35,376 bases of DNA from Pseudomonadota bacterium (GCA_023423275.1 JAFAFW010000085.1:1-35376), one strand, 5' to 3'; shown: positions 24,897 to 33,144, counted from the stretch's first letter. Numbers and translations are program-made. The notes: a model not told the origin generated them from the sequence alone.

Positions 24897-25757
24897 TCAA
24901 TCTTTAGCCGGTCCTGTCGCCACTTCAGTCCCGATGCCCTCCTGGCCCCATTCGGTCCAGGAGCCGTCGTACAGGCCGGAATCCGGCTGCCCCAGCACGG
25001 CGAGTGCGAGGCTGACGATCGAGGCCGTGACGCCGGAGCCGCAGGTCGTCACCACGGGTTTGGCCGGATCGACACCGGCGGCTTCCAAGGCCGTACGCAA
25101 TTCATCCGGCGACTTGAACGTGCCATCGGCGTTGATGAGCGTCGCGTAGTGGACGTTGCGGGCACCCGGCATGTGACCGCTGCGCAGGCCCTGGCGCGGT
25201 TCCTTTTCCGCGCCGGAAAAGCGGCCCGGACCGCGCGCGTCGGCGATCTGTCCATCGCCGGTCTTCACCAGCCGTTTCATGTCCTCCAGATCACGCACCA
25301 GCGCGGCGTTGAAGCGGGGCGTGAAATGACGCTCCGACCGCGCCGGTGCCGGCTCCGATGTGACCGGGCGGCCCTCGGCTTTCCACTTCGGCAGGCCGCC
25401 GTTGAGAACAACGACATCCCCGTGTCCCATGACGCGAAACGTCCACCAGACGCGCGCTGCCGAGAACATGCCGACGGAGTCACAAACCACCACGCGCATA
25501 CCATCACCGATCCCCATCTTCTTCATGCGGCTGGCGAAGTCGACGGTGGAGGGGAGCATATGCGGCAGCGCAGATGTCTTGTCGGATATGCCGTCGATAT
25601 CGAAAAACAGCGCGCCCGGAATGTGTTCCACATCGTATTCGGCACGCGGATCGCGCTTGGCGGTCGGCAGATGCCAGGATCCGTCGAGCACCACCAGATC
25701 AGGGGCATCGAGGCGCGCTGCGAGCCAGTCCGTTTCGACGAGATAGGGGCCAGTCAT
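24897..25757 (-). CDS. sseA: 3-Mercaptopyruvate sulfurtransferase (tandem rhodanese)
   Basis: The 286-residue protein has two rhodanese domains. The first, inactive one holds WHLPTAKRDPRAEYDVEHIPGA; the second has the active-site loop CGSGVTA with nucleophile C239. The CGSGVTA form is that of mercaptopyruvate sulfurtransferases rather than thiosulfate rhodaneses (CRKGVTA). It would move sulfur from 3-mercaptopyruvate to thiols or cyanide in the cytoplasm. AGAGGAAA precedes the ATG at 25757. It lies 28 bp downstream of the AlaX gene on the same strand and is probably co-transcribed with it and cysK, a cysteine-centred group. Confidence 0.9.
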   Translation of the reverse strand: MTGPYLVETDWLAARLDAPDLVVLDGSWHLPTAKRDPRAEYDVEHIPGALFFDIDGISDKTSALPHMLPSTVDFASRMKKMGIGDGMRVVVCDSVGMFSAARVWWTFRVMGHGDVVVLNGGLPKWKAEGRPVTSEPAPARSERHFTPRFNAALVRDLEDMKRLVKTGDGQIADARGPGRFSGAEKEPRQGLRSGHMPGARNVHYATLINADGTFKSPDELRTALEAAGVDPAKPVVTTCGSGVTASIVSLALAVLGQPDSGLYDGSWTEWGQEGIGTEVATGPAKD

Positions 25758-25785
25758 AGGGTGGTTTCCTCTCGTGGCTTTGGGC

Positions 25786-26511
25786 TCAGGCGAACGCCAC
25801 GCGAATGCGTCGGTTGAGCTTGCCTTTCTTCTCGATGCGGCTGACGACGACCTTGCCGATTTCGGCCGTCGAGCGAACGTGTGTGCCGCCGCACGGCTGC
25901 ATATCGACCGCGCCGTCTTCGCCGATCAGCACCAGCCGTACTTTGCCCGATCCGCGTGGCGGTTGAACGCTCATCGTGCGGACGAGTTGCGGGTTGGCCT
26001 CGAGGTCCTCATCGCTGATCCAGCGCTCGCTGACGGGGTGATCCGCCTCCACGAGTTTGTTCAGAGCCTCGGTGAGCTGATCCTTGTCGACCGCGCTGGC
26101 GTCTTCGATGTCGAAATCCAGGCGCCCTTCATCCGCGCCGATCTGGCCGCCGGTGACGGGAAACTTCACCAGCGAGCACAGCAGGTGCAGGGCGGTGTGC
26201 ATGCGCATATGTTTGTGCCGCGTTTCCCAGTCGAGCACCGCGCGGACGCTGTCGCCGACGATCGGCAAGCCGGCATTCTCTGCCGGGACGTGAACGATCG
26301 TCGTCTTGTCGGCGTCATAGACGGTGGTTGCGATCGGACACGGCGTATCGTTGACCTCGATGTTGCCACTGTCACCGGGCTGGCCACCAGCGGACGCATA
26401 GAACACGGTCCGGTCGAGGACGATCCCGCCGCGCTCGGTGACCGCCAGAACCGTTGCTGTGCAGTCCCGCTGATAGGCGTCGGTCCGGTAAAGCTGTTCG
26501 GTTGCTGGCAT
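25786..26511 (-). CDS. Alanyl-tRNA editing protein, AlaX type
   Basis: The 241-residue stand-alone editing domain has the zinc ligands H105 and H109 (MHTALHLL), C207 and H211 (CGGTHV), and the FYASAGGQPGDSG motif of the AlaRS editing family, in which the usual FYPxGGGQP is altered. Its length and glycine-rich motif fit the AlaX-M form with an N-terminal beta-domain. It hydrolyses Ser-tRNA(Ala) (and possibly Gly-tRNA(Ala)) in trans. It sits between cysK and the sulfurtransferase gene with gaps of 14 and 28 bp, so an operon is likely. In that setting a link to serine/cysteine pools is conceivable but speculative. Confidence 0.88.
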   Translation of the reverse strand: MPATEQLYRTDAYQRDCTATVLAVTERGGIVLDRTVFYASAGGQPGDSGNIEVNDTPCPIATTVYDADKTTIVHVPAENAGLPIVGDSVRAVLDWETRHKHMRMHTALHLLCSLVKFPVTGGQIGADEGRLDFDIEDASAVDKDQLTEALNKLVEADHPVSERWISDEDLEANPQLVRTMSVQPPRGSGKVRLVLIGEDGAVDMQPCGGTHVRSTAEIGKVVVSRIEKKGKLNRRIRVAFA

Positions 26512-26525
26512 CGCTCAAAACCTTG

Positions 26526-27566
26526 CTAGGGATCGGCAAACACGGGGGGGATGTCGCTGCGCTGATCAATCAGCCATGTGGGCAGCGGCAGATTCTTGCT
26601 ACGCAGGAAATCCGGGTTGAAAAGCTTGGATTGGTAGCGCGTTCCGTAGTCGCATAGAATGGTCGCGATGGTGTGTCCAGGCCCCAATTCGCGCGCCAGA
26701 CGGATCGCACCAGCAACGTTAACGCCGGACGAGGCGCCGAGACACAGCCCTTCCTCCTGCAGAAGCTGGAAGACAAGCGCCACCGTCTCTGCATCTTCGA
26801 TCCGGTAGGCGTGGTCGACGACGACGTCTTCGAGGTTCTTGGTGATGCGGCCTTGGCCGATGCCTTCGGTGATGGAACTGCCCTCGGCCTTCAACTCACC
26901 GGTCGTGTAATAGCTGTAAAGCGCCGCGCCTGGCGGGTCGGCCAGCGCGATCTGCACCTTCGGGTTCCTGGCCTTGAGGCCCATGGACACGCCGCCGAGC
27001 GTACCGCCGGAACCTACGGCACAGCAAAAGCCGTCCACTTTGCCAGCCGTCTGCTCCCAGATCTCTTCCGCTGTTGTCTCAATATGAGCCAGCCGGTTCG
27101 CAACGTTATCGAACTGGTTCGCCCAGATTGCGCCGTTCGGCTCGGTCTTCGCCATGGCGTCAGCCAACCGGGCCGAATACTTAACGTAGTTGTTGGGATC
27201 CCTGTAGGGCTTGGCAGGAACCTCGACCAGGCTGGCGCCGAGCAGCCGCAGGGCGTCCTTCTTCTCCTGGGACTGGGTTTCGGGAATGACGATCACGGAG
27301 CGGAAGCCCATCGATTCGCCGATCAGCGTGAGGCCGATGCCGGTATTGCCGGCCGTGCCCTCGACGATGGTTCCGCCGGGCCGGAGCTGGCCGCGCGCGA
27401 CCGCGTCCTTGATGATGTAAAGCGCCGCGCGGTCCTTGACCGATTGGCCCGGATTCATGAATTCCGCCTTGCCGAGGATGGTACAACCCGTCTCCTCGGA
27501 GGCGCGTCTCAACTTGATCAGCGGGGTATGGCCGACAGCGGCGGCAACGCTCGAGGCGACTTGCAA
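26526..27566 (-). CDS. cysK: Cysteine synthase A family (PLP-dependent)
   Basis: The 346-residue fold-type II PLP enzyme has the Schiff-base lysine K44 in NPGQSVKDRAA, the substrate loop EGTAGNTGIG and the phosphate-binding GSGGTLGG. It should make cysteine from O-acetylserine and sulfide. It is somewhat longer than E. coli CysK (323) because of a C-terminal extension (PTWLIDQRSDIPPVFADP). The start is TTG at 27566: CCGGAGG lies 7 bases upstream, and no ATG or GTG in frame gives the complete N-terminus. It is first in a run with alaX and sseA. TAGNTG instead of TSGNTG in the loop is a variant also seen in related alphaproteobacterial proteins, as far as I recall. Confidence 0.87.
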   Translation of the reverse strand: MQVASSVAAAVGHTPLIKLRRASEETGCTILGKAEFMNPGQSVKDRAALYIIKDAVARGQLRPGGTIVEGTAGNTGIGLTLIGESMGFRSVIVIPETQSQEKKDALRLLGASLVEVPAKPYRDPNNYVKYSARLADAMAKTEPNGAIWANQFDNVANRLAHIETTAEEIWEQTAGKVDGFCCAVGSGGTLGGVSMGLKARNPKVQIALADPPGAALYSYYTTGELKAEGSSITEGIGQGRITKNLEDVVVDHAYRIEDAETVALVFQLLQEEGLCLGASSGVNVAGAIRLARELGPGHTIATILCDYGTRYQSKLFNPDFLRSKNLPLPTWLIDQRSDIPPVFADP

Positions 27567-27761
27567 GGGGGCACCTCCGGAAGGATTTGCAACGTGGTTT
27601 TGGGTGCGTCGCGAAAGGGCGCAACCCTAACCATCGACCCGGTCCTCTGCAAGCTGAGTGGAAAGCTTATTCCGGTTCACGAAAAGCATCTCGTTCGGCG
27701 ATCGGCACCAACTGGCAAGCCAATTGCTACGTCTCCCTTATCTGAGCACGAGACTGTCCCA

Positions 27762-27794
27762 AAAAAACGCATTTGTTACGAAAGGCCGTTTTTT
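27762..27794. repeat. A/T-arm inverted repeat before the small ORF
   Basis: AAAAAACG (27762-27769) and CGTTTTTT (27787-27794) flank a 17-nt spacer and end 2 bp before the ATG of the small membrane ORF. As RNA it would give a hairpin ending in a U-run, terminator- or attenuator-like, that would also mask the ribosome site. Confidence 0.35.
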
Positions 27795-27796
27795 CG

Positions 27797-27946
27797 ATGA
27801 TGCGCTTGCTATTACTCATCGCTGGCGTGATCGGAGGCACAATGATCTGGCCCGAGATCCAGGCGGACGAGCGCATCCTGTGGGCCGCGGTGATTCCCGC
27901 CGTTTATTTCATCGGCATGTGGGCACTGCTCGATGGCCGGTCGTGA
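27797..27946 (+). CDS. Small membrane protein, 49 residues
   Basis: ATGATG at 27797 opens a 49-codon frame with ordinary high-G+C codon use and two hydrophobic segments (RLLLLIAGVIGGTMIW; ILWAAVIPAVYFIGMWALL) separated by EIQADER. The stop sits in the loop of a perfect 13-bp hairpin. A possible AAGG lies 11 bases upstream, so the ribosome site is weak. I recognise no family. The hydrophobic layout and defined 3' hairpin argue for a real gene. Confidence 0.5.
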   Translation: MMRLLLLIAGVIGGTMIWPEIQADERILWAAVIPAVYFIGMWALLDGRS

Positions 27947-27962
27947 GAGCGACCGGCCATCG
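27931..27962. terminator. Perfect 13-bp hairpin with stop codon in loop
   Basis: CGATGGCCGGTCG (27931-27943) and CGACCGGCCATCG (27950-27962) enclose the 6-nt loop TGAGAG containing the TGA of the small ORF. CTTT follows shortly on the plus side. It lies 17 bp from the stop of the convergent FecR-domain gene and is a likely bidirectional terminator. Confidence 0.65.
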
Positions 27963-27979
27963 CACGCTTTCAGGCCGAT

Positions 27980-28645
27980 CTAATGGAAGGCTACGGTGTG
28001 AAGGGCTTCCTTGGTCCGCGCACGAGGCCAGACCGCAGGCTGGTCCGGGGGCTGCAGTCGGTGTGATACGACGGTGCCGCGCCGCTTTCCGGTCAGCGTG
28101 ACGAGACCCGCTTCATTGCGGACGCCAACCGACCCGCGCATGACGACGATGGCGAGTTGCCCGTCAATCGGACCACTCCACATATCCACGCCCTTGGAGG
28201 ACAGGGTCGTCGCGGCAGCGGTGCGCACTTCGACGCGTTTGTTGGGGGCCTCCCGTGGTTTCGAGGCCACCAGACGGATGGCGCCGCGGATCAATTCCAC
28301 GATCAAAGCACCGCTTTTGCGGCCTTCCTCGGCCATGAAGTCGGCCACGACGATCAGCGAATTCTCGCCCAGCGTGACGCGGCTGCCGTCGTCGAATTTA
28401 ACGGCGAGGCGTGAAGCCGCCCCTGTCGTCAGGCTGTCGTGACGGGTAATCGGGTCGCCGACGGCAAGTTTTGTCGCGATCCCGTCGCGTGCGACCCGTA
28501 CGTCACCCTGGGCGCGGTGGACGACGGCAACTTTGTCCCTTGAGGGCGAAGGTGCGCGCGTCGCGGCAATTGCGGTTACGGCAGATACTGCGATCAAACC
28601 GGCACTGAGCGCGCCGAGGCGTCGTACGTTCAAAGTGGCAAGCAT
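27980..28645 (-). CDS. Exported FecR-domain protein
   Basis: The 221-residue protein has an N-terminal signal (RRLGALSAGLIAVSAVTAIAA). A FecR domain follows at about 45-150: AVVHRAQGDVRVARDG, LAVGDPITRHDSLTTG, RLAVKFDDGSRVTLGENS and the LIRGAIRLV strand. There is no cytoplasmic N-terminal anti-sigma part, so it is a periplasmic FecR-like protein, not a classical iron-dicitrate regulator. No sigma factor or TonB receptor is adjacent. The start at 28645 follows GGGGGA at a spacing of 8-9; the open frame reaches further upstream but loses the signal-peptide layout. The role is unknown, perhaps envelope structure or polysaccharide sensing. Confidence 0.75.
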   Translation of the reverse strand: MLATLNVRRLGALSAGLIAVSAVTAIAATRAPSPSRDKVAVVHRAQGDVRVARDGIATKLAVGDPITRHDSLTTGAASRLAVKFDDGSRVTLGENSLIVVADFMAEEGRKSGALIVELIRGAIRLVASKPREAPNKRVEVRTAAATTLSSKGVDMWSGPIDGQLAIVVMRGSVGVRNEAGLVTLTGKRRGTVVSHRLQPPDQPAVWPRARTKEALHTVAFH

Positions 28646-28888
28646 GCAGGCGGTCCCCCATCTGGCGTGATGTCCCAAGATCCCCGCAAGCGCCCATCCC
28701 CGAATCACGGGCGCCAACTTACCCATTGATCTGATGGGACTTGGCCAGATATATGTCCGCGCGAGCCTCAATTGCGTGGGGAGGCTGCCGGTCCGGGGTG
28801 CCTGAGGGCGCCATGGGCAGGCGGTTTGCCCGCGCGTATTGGTTTTTGTAAGCCAATTCAAAAGGTTCACCCCTCCTGGGGTACGGTT

Positions 28889-28973
<85 letters not shown>

Positions 28974-29046
28974 CCCTTCGAGAGGCTCTTGTCCGCAGTG
29001 GGCGGTGCAAGACGGATCAGATCACTAAGACGCGGGTTTCGGGTTC

Positions 29047-30402
29047 ATGCAGGTTACTGAGACGAATTCGGACGGCTTGAAGCGGCAGCTCAAGGTCGTC
29101 GTCGGTGCCGGAGAGATCGGCGAGCGGTTTGCTGCACGGCTCGATGAGGTCAAGGATCGGGTCCAGCTCAAGGGGTTCCGCAAGGGGAAGGTGCCGGTTG
29201 GGCATCTGAAGAAGGTTTATGGCCGCTCGCTGATGGGCGAGGTGCTGCAGCAGACGATTGAGGAAAAGAGCCGCGCGGCGCTGGCGGAGCGCAACGAGCG
29301 CCCGGCGTTCCAGCCGCAGATCGAGCTCACCGAGGACCAGCAGGAAATCGAGAAAGTGATGTCCGGTGAGGCCGACCTGGCCTTCGGCATGACCTTCGAG
29401 GTGCTGCCGGACATCGCCCTCGCGGACTTCACCGGCATTCCATTGGAGCGGCTGGTGGCCGACGTCGATGACAAGGCTATCGATGATGCCGTCACGCAGC
29501 TCGTCGAGCGCAGCATCAGCTATGAGGCCGCAGAGGGCCGCATCGCGGAAGACGGCGACCGGCTGACGATCGATTTCGTCGGCAAGATTGACGGCACGCC
29601 GTTCGAAGGCGGAGCGGGCGAGGGCATTAACATCGTTCTCGGCCAGGGCAGCTTCATCCCCGGTTTCGAGGATGGCCTGAAGGGCGCCAAGACCGGCGAA
29701 GAACGGGTCGTCACTGCAACTTTCCCGGAGGAGTACCCGGAAAAGACCTTGGCCGGTAAGGCTGCGACGTTCGACGTCACGGTCAAGGAAGTCGCCGCGC
29801 CGAAGAAGCCCGAGGTCAATGATGATTTCGCCAAGACGCTCGGTGCGGAAGGTCTGACGCAACTGCGCGAGCTGGTTTCGGCGCAGATCAAGCGCGAGTA
29901 CGACCAGGCATCGCGGGCAAAACTGAAGCGGATCCTGCTCGACGAACTCGAGAAGCGCCACGATTTCGCGCTGCCGCCGTCGCTGGTCGATCGCGAATTC
30001 GAAGGCATCTGGCAGCAGGTCAGCGAGGGCCTGAAACAGGCCGGGAAGACCTTCGAGGACGAGGGCAAGACCGAAGACGAAGCCAAGGCCGAGTACCGCA
30101 AGATCGCGGAGCGGCGGGTGCGTCTGGGCCTGGTTCTCGGTGAAGTCGGTGACAAGAACCAGATTCAGGTCTCGCAGGAGGAGCTGCGCCGCGCCCTGAT
30201 GGAGCAGGCCCGCCGCTATCCGGGCCAGGAGCGCATGGTGTACGAGTTCTACGAAAAGAACCCGAATGCCATCGCTGAACTCAGGGCGCCGATTTACGAG
30301 GAGAAGGTGGTCGATTTCATTCTCGAGCGGGCCAAGCCGTCCGAGAAGAAGGTCGATCGCGAAGAACTCCTCAAGCCCGATCCGGAAGACGCTGAAGCGT
30401 AA
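29047..30402 (+). CDS. tig: Trigger factor, ribosome-associated chaperone
   Basis: The 451-residue protein has the three trigger-factor domains: the ribosome-binding N-domain with signature GFRKGKVP (43-50), an FKBP-type PPIase domain (about 160-245, EDGDRLTIDFVGKIDG, FIPGFEDGLKG) and the helical C-domain. It binds nascent chains at the ribosome exit and catalyses proline isomerisation. The C-terminus is a charged tail (DREELLKPDPEDAEA). No strong ribosome site precedes the ATG. It opens the conserved tig-clpP-clpX-lon block, 157 bp before clpP. Confidence 0.97.
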   Translation: MQVTETNSDGLKRQLKVVVGAGEIGERFAARLDEVKDRVQLKGFRKGKVPVGHLKKVYGRSLMGEVLQQTIEEKSRAALAERNERPAFQPQIELTEDQQEIEKVMSGEADLAFGMTFEVLPDIALADFTGIPLERLVADVDDKAIDDAVTQLVERSISYEAAEGRIAEDGDRLTIDFVGKIDGTPFEGGAGEGINIVLGQGSFIPGFEDGLKGAKTGEERVVTATFPEEYPEKTLAGKAATFDVTVKEVAAPKKPEVNDDFAKTLGAEGLTQLRELVSAQIKREYDQASRAKLKRILLDELEKRHDFALPPSLVDREFEGIWQQVSEGLKQAGKTFEDEGKTEDEAKAEYRKIAERRVRLGLVLGEVGDKNQIQVSQEELRRALMEQARRYPGQERMVYEFYEKNPNAIAELRAPIYEEKVVDFILERAKPSEKKVDREELLKPDPEDAEA

Positions 30403-30559
30403 GCCGGATCTCGGGCACAAGCGGTCCGGCATGTGCCGCTGTGGATGAATGGCGCACTGTCGAGGGGGCGTAATGTCCCCCAAATCGACCTATATTGCAT
30501 TCCGGCCGAACATGCTTATGTCGGCGTGCGGACACGAGACGAGTCCGCCAACAGGAGAA

Positions 30560-31210
30560 ATGAAAATCATGCGCGACCCCGTGCAACAGCTCACCAACAC
30601 CTTCTGGCCAATGGTTGTCGAGCAGACGACCCGGGGCGAGCGCGGCTATGATCTGCCTTCGCGGCTGCTGAAAGAGCGCATCATCTTCGTGACCGGTCCG
30701 ATCGAGGACCAGAGCGCCGCCTCCATCTGCATGCAGCTTCTCTTCCTCGAGGCCGAGAACCCGAAGAAAGAGATCTCCATGTACATCAACTCGCCGGGTG
30801 GCGTGGTGACGTCGGGTATGGCGATCTACGACACCATGCACTTCATTCGCCCTCCAGTGGCCACGCTGTGCATCGGTCAGGCTGCGTCGATGGGTTCACT
30901 GCTGCTGTGCGCTGGCGAGAAGGGCATGCGCTACGCGCTGGGCAACGCCCGCATCATGGTTCACCAGCCGTCCGGCGGCTTCTCGGGCCAGGCGTCCGAT
31001 ATCGAGCGCCATGCCGAGGATATCGTTAAGATGAAGCGGCGCCTGAACGAGGTTTACGTTAAGCATACGGGCCAGCCCTATGAGACCATTGAACGGACCC
31101 TCGACCGCGACTATTTCATGACAGCGGATCAGGCCCAGGAGTTTGGCTTGATCGATCGGGTTCTGGTCAAGCGCGAAGAATTCGAAGTCGGCGTCGACCG
31201 CAAAGGCTAA
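30560..31210 (+). CDS. clpP: ATP-dependent Clp protease proteolytic subunit
   Basis: The 216-residue serine peptidase has the catalytic triad S110 (GQAASMGSLLL), H135 (IMVHQPSGG) and D184 (LDRDYFM). It forms the double-heptamer chamber that works with ClpX (and ClpA) on unfolded or tagged proteins. The start at 30560 sits 2 bases after AGGAG and the next ATG (30569) 11 bases after it; both are imperfect, so the true start could be either. A frame extension upstream to 30449 lacks ClpP character. Confidence 0.96.
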   Translation: MKIMRDPVQQLTNTFWPMVVEQTTRGERGYDLPSRLLKERIIFVTGPIEDQSAASICMQLLFLEAENPKKEISMYINSPGGVVTSGMAIYDTMHFIRPPVATLCIGQAASMGSLLLCAGEKGMRYALGNARIMVHQPSGGFSGQASDIERHAEDIVKMKRRLNEVYVKHTGQPYETIERTLDRDYFMTADQAQEFGLIDRVLVKREEFEVGVDRKG

Positions 31211-31267
31211 TCCGGGACGGGCGGATTGGTCGGAATAATGGAACCGGTCCATGGCTTGAACCGTCTT

Positions 31268-31293
31268 CCTGCCAGCCGATCCGCGCTGGCAGG
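31268..31293 (+). terminator. 9-bp hairpin after clpP
   Basis: CCTGCCAGC-CGATCCGC-GCTGGCAGG is a perfect 9-bp stem with an 8-nt loop, 57 bp past the clpP stop. No U-run follows, so it may stabilise the clpP mRNA end or need Rho. Confidence 0.45.
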
Positions 31294-31540
31294 GCGATGG
31301 GGGCTGGATGTTGCCGGATCCGATGTGGAGAAAGGTCGCAATCCGGCCAATATGTGCCAACATCGTAGCACCGTTCCCGAGCGTGTTACCGTGGTGCCTT
31401 TCGGGTGGCAGTCGTGGCGCGGAATGTGCATCGCGGCGAGAGAGTTGTTAATCCATTCTTGATCCGGACGCGCATAGCGTGCTGAGATCAGCTAAATGGA
31501 TTCAGCGCCTGCGTGGCCGGCCGCAGGAATGCTTAAGAAT

Positions 31541-31563
31541 TACTGTCGGTTGTACTGTCGGTT
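31541..31563 (+). promoter_or_regulatory. Tandem 11-bp repeat upstream of clpX
   Basis: TACTGTCGGTT occurs twice with one base between (31541-31551, 31553-31563), ending 34 bp before the clpX ATG. Two direct repeats one helical turn apart suit a cooperative DNA- or RNA-binding regulator, or lie in the 5' leader. The regulator is unknown. Confidence 0.35.
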
Positions 31564-31597
31564 ACTAAGCGCCTGGCGGCGAGGGTGAGACGATCGA

Positions 31598-32851
31598 ATG
31601 GCCCAGCAAGAAAAGAACACCCTGTATTGCTCGTTCTGCGGCAAGAGCCAGCACGAGGTGCGCAAGCTGATTGCCGGCCCGACTGTGTTCATCTGCGATG
31701 AATGCGTCGAACTGTGCATGGATATCATCCGCGAAGAAAACAAGAACACTCTTGTCAAATCGCGGGACGGTGTGCCGACGCCGAACGAAATCAAGACGGT
31801 GCTTGATTCGTATGTCATCGGTCAGGAACACGCCAAGCGTGTGCTCTCGGTCGCGGTGCATAACCACTATAAGCGGCTGAATCACGCGGCCAAGAACAAC
31901 GACGTCGAGCTCGCCAAGTCGAATATCCTGCTGGTCGGGCCGACGGGTTGCGGCAAGACGCTGCTCGCCCAGACCCTGGCGCGCATCCTCGACGTGCCGT
32001 TCACGATGGCGGACGCGACCACGCTGACCGAAGCCGGCTATGTCGGCGAGGATGTCGAGAACATCATCCTGAAGCTGCTGCAGTCGGCCGACTACAACGT
32101 CGAACGGGCGCAGCGGGGCATCGTCTATATCGACGAAGTCGACAAGATCAGCCGCAAGTCCGACAATCCGTCCATAACCCGCGATGTATCGGGCGAAGGC
32201 GTTCAGCAGGCGCTGCTGAAAATCATGGAAGGCACGGTGGCGAGCGTGCCCCCGCAGGGCGGCCGCAAGCATCCCCAGCAGGAGTTCCTGCAGGTCGACA
32301 CGACCAACATCCTGTTCATCTGCGGCGGCGCTTTCGCCGGGCTGGAGAAGATCATCTCGCGGCGTGGCAAGGGCACGTCGATCGGCTTCGGTGCGCGCGT
32401 CATGGGGCCGGATGAGCGGCGCATGGGCGAGGTGCTGCGCGAGGTCGAGCCCGAGGATCTGCTGAAGTTCGGTCTGATCCCCGAGTTCATCGGCCGTCTG
32501 CCGGTGATCGCGACTCTGGAGGATCTGGACGAGGCCGCGCTGGTCGAGATCCTGAGCGAGCCTAAAAACGCGCTGGTGAAGCAGTATCAGCGCCTGTTCG
32601 AGATGGAAGACGTCAAGCTGACGATCACGCTCGAGGCTTTGAAGGCGATTGCACGCAAGGCGATCGAGCGCAAGACCGGTGCGCGCGGTCTGCGGTCCAT
32701 CATGGAAGGCATTCTGCTGGAAACCATGTTCGAACTCCCGAGCCTCAAGGGTGTCGAGGAGATCGTGATCGGGCCGGAAGTTGTCGAAGGCAGCGCACGG
32801 CCGCTGAAGATCTACACGGAACGCGCGGAAGAGAAGGGCTCGAGCGCCTGA
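31598..32851 (+). CDS. clpX: ATP-dependent Clp protease ATP-binding subunit ClpX
   Basis: The 417-residue AAA+ unfoldase has the N-terminal zinc-binding domain (C11, C14 in YCSFCGKS; then CDECVELC), Walker A GPTGCGKT (114-121), Walker B IVYIDEVDKI and sensor-2 region KTGARGLRSIMEG. It unfolds substrates and feeds ClpP. The start fits the family and has GAGGGTGAGA upstream. lon follows 293 bp downstream on the same strand. Confidence 0.97.
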   Translation: MAQQEKNTLYCSFCGKSQHEVRKLIAGPTVFICDECVELCMDIIREENKNTLVKSRDGVPTPNEIKTVLDSYVIGQEHAKRVLSVAVHNHYKRLNHAAKNNDVELAKSNILLVGPTGCGKTLLAQTLARILDVPFTMADATTLTEAGYVGEDVENIILKLLQSADYNVERAQRGIVYIDEVDKISRKSDNPSITRDVSGEGVQQALLKIMEGTVASVPPQGGRKHPQQEFLQVDTTNILFICGGAFAGLEKIISRRGKGTSIGFGARVMGPDERRMGEVLREVEPEDLLKFGLIPEFIGRLPVIATLEDLDEAALVEILSEPKNALVKQYQRLFEMEDVKLTITLEALKAIARKAIERKTGARGLRSIMEGILLETMFELPSLKGVEEIVIGPEVVEGSARPLKIYTERAEEKGSSA

Positions 32852-32942
32852 GCGTTACTCTCCTGACGAAAGGTGGGTATGGCGATCGGGCGATCTTGGA
32901 GAGCGCAGCAAAAGCGCTTATGTCAGTTTATTGAACGTCTCG

Positions 32943-32964
32943 CCGAACCGCCATCACGGTTCGG
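32943..32964. repeat. Hairpin between clpX and lon
   Basis: CCGAACCG-CCATCA-CGGTTCGG is a perfect 8-bp stem 91 bp after clpX. It lacks a U-run. It may mark the clpX transcript end before the lon promoter region. Confidence 0.4.
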
Positions 32965-33066
32965 CCGTGAGGGGAGATTGGCGAAAGCTCGGCAACTGCC
33001 CGGATCTATTAGCCATCCATGCCACCCGGGCAGGATTAGAACCCAGCGAAATGTTCGTGCCGTCTT

Positions 33067-33092
33067 TTTGATGCGGCGCAGCGAGCCCATAT
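33067..33092 (+). promoter_or_regulatory. Candidate RpoH (heat-shock) promoter of lon
   Basis: TTTGAT (33067-33072) and GCCCATAT (33085-33092) are 12 bp apart and match the sigma-32 elements CTTGAA and CCCCATNT at 4 of 6 and 7 of 8 definable positions. A start near 33099 would give a leader of about 46 nt before lon. The spacing is one base shorter than usual, so this is a candidate only. Confidence 0.35.
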
Positions 33093-33144
33093 TCCCAGAT
33101 GCGGGGCAACTCGGGGCGCGTGATGGGCGCAGGGAGAAGAGAAC

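Larger units (their letters stand above)
31211..31597. other. Long clpP-clpX intergenic region
   Basis: The 387 bp contain a strong hairpin just after clpP (31268-31293) and an 11-bp tandem repeat 34 bp before clpX. I see no convincing coding frame. The spacing implies clpX has its own promoter rather than simple read-through from clpP. Confidence 0.5.

Noticed and set aside
29017..30483. 488-codon minus-strand frame opposite tig
   Set aside because: Antisense shadow; trigger factor on the plus strand has full-length domain matches.
30466..30485. GGGGG/CCCCC mini-hairpin and CCCCCAAAT as a heat-shock promoter for clpP
   Set aside because: No acceptable -35 CTTG-like element lies at the right distance; the match is too weak to list.
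33016..33060. tRNA-T-arm-like sequence on the minus strand before lon (GGGTTCTAATCC)
   Set aside because: The loop has T instead of the required purine after TTC, the stem pairs poorly and no anticodon or D arm is present.
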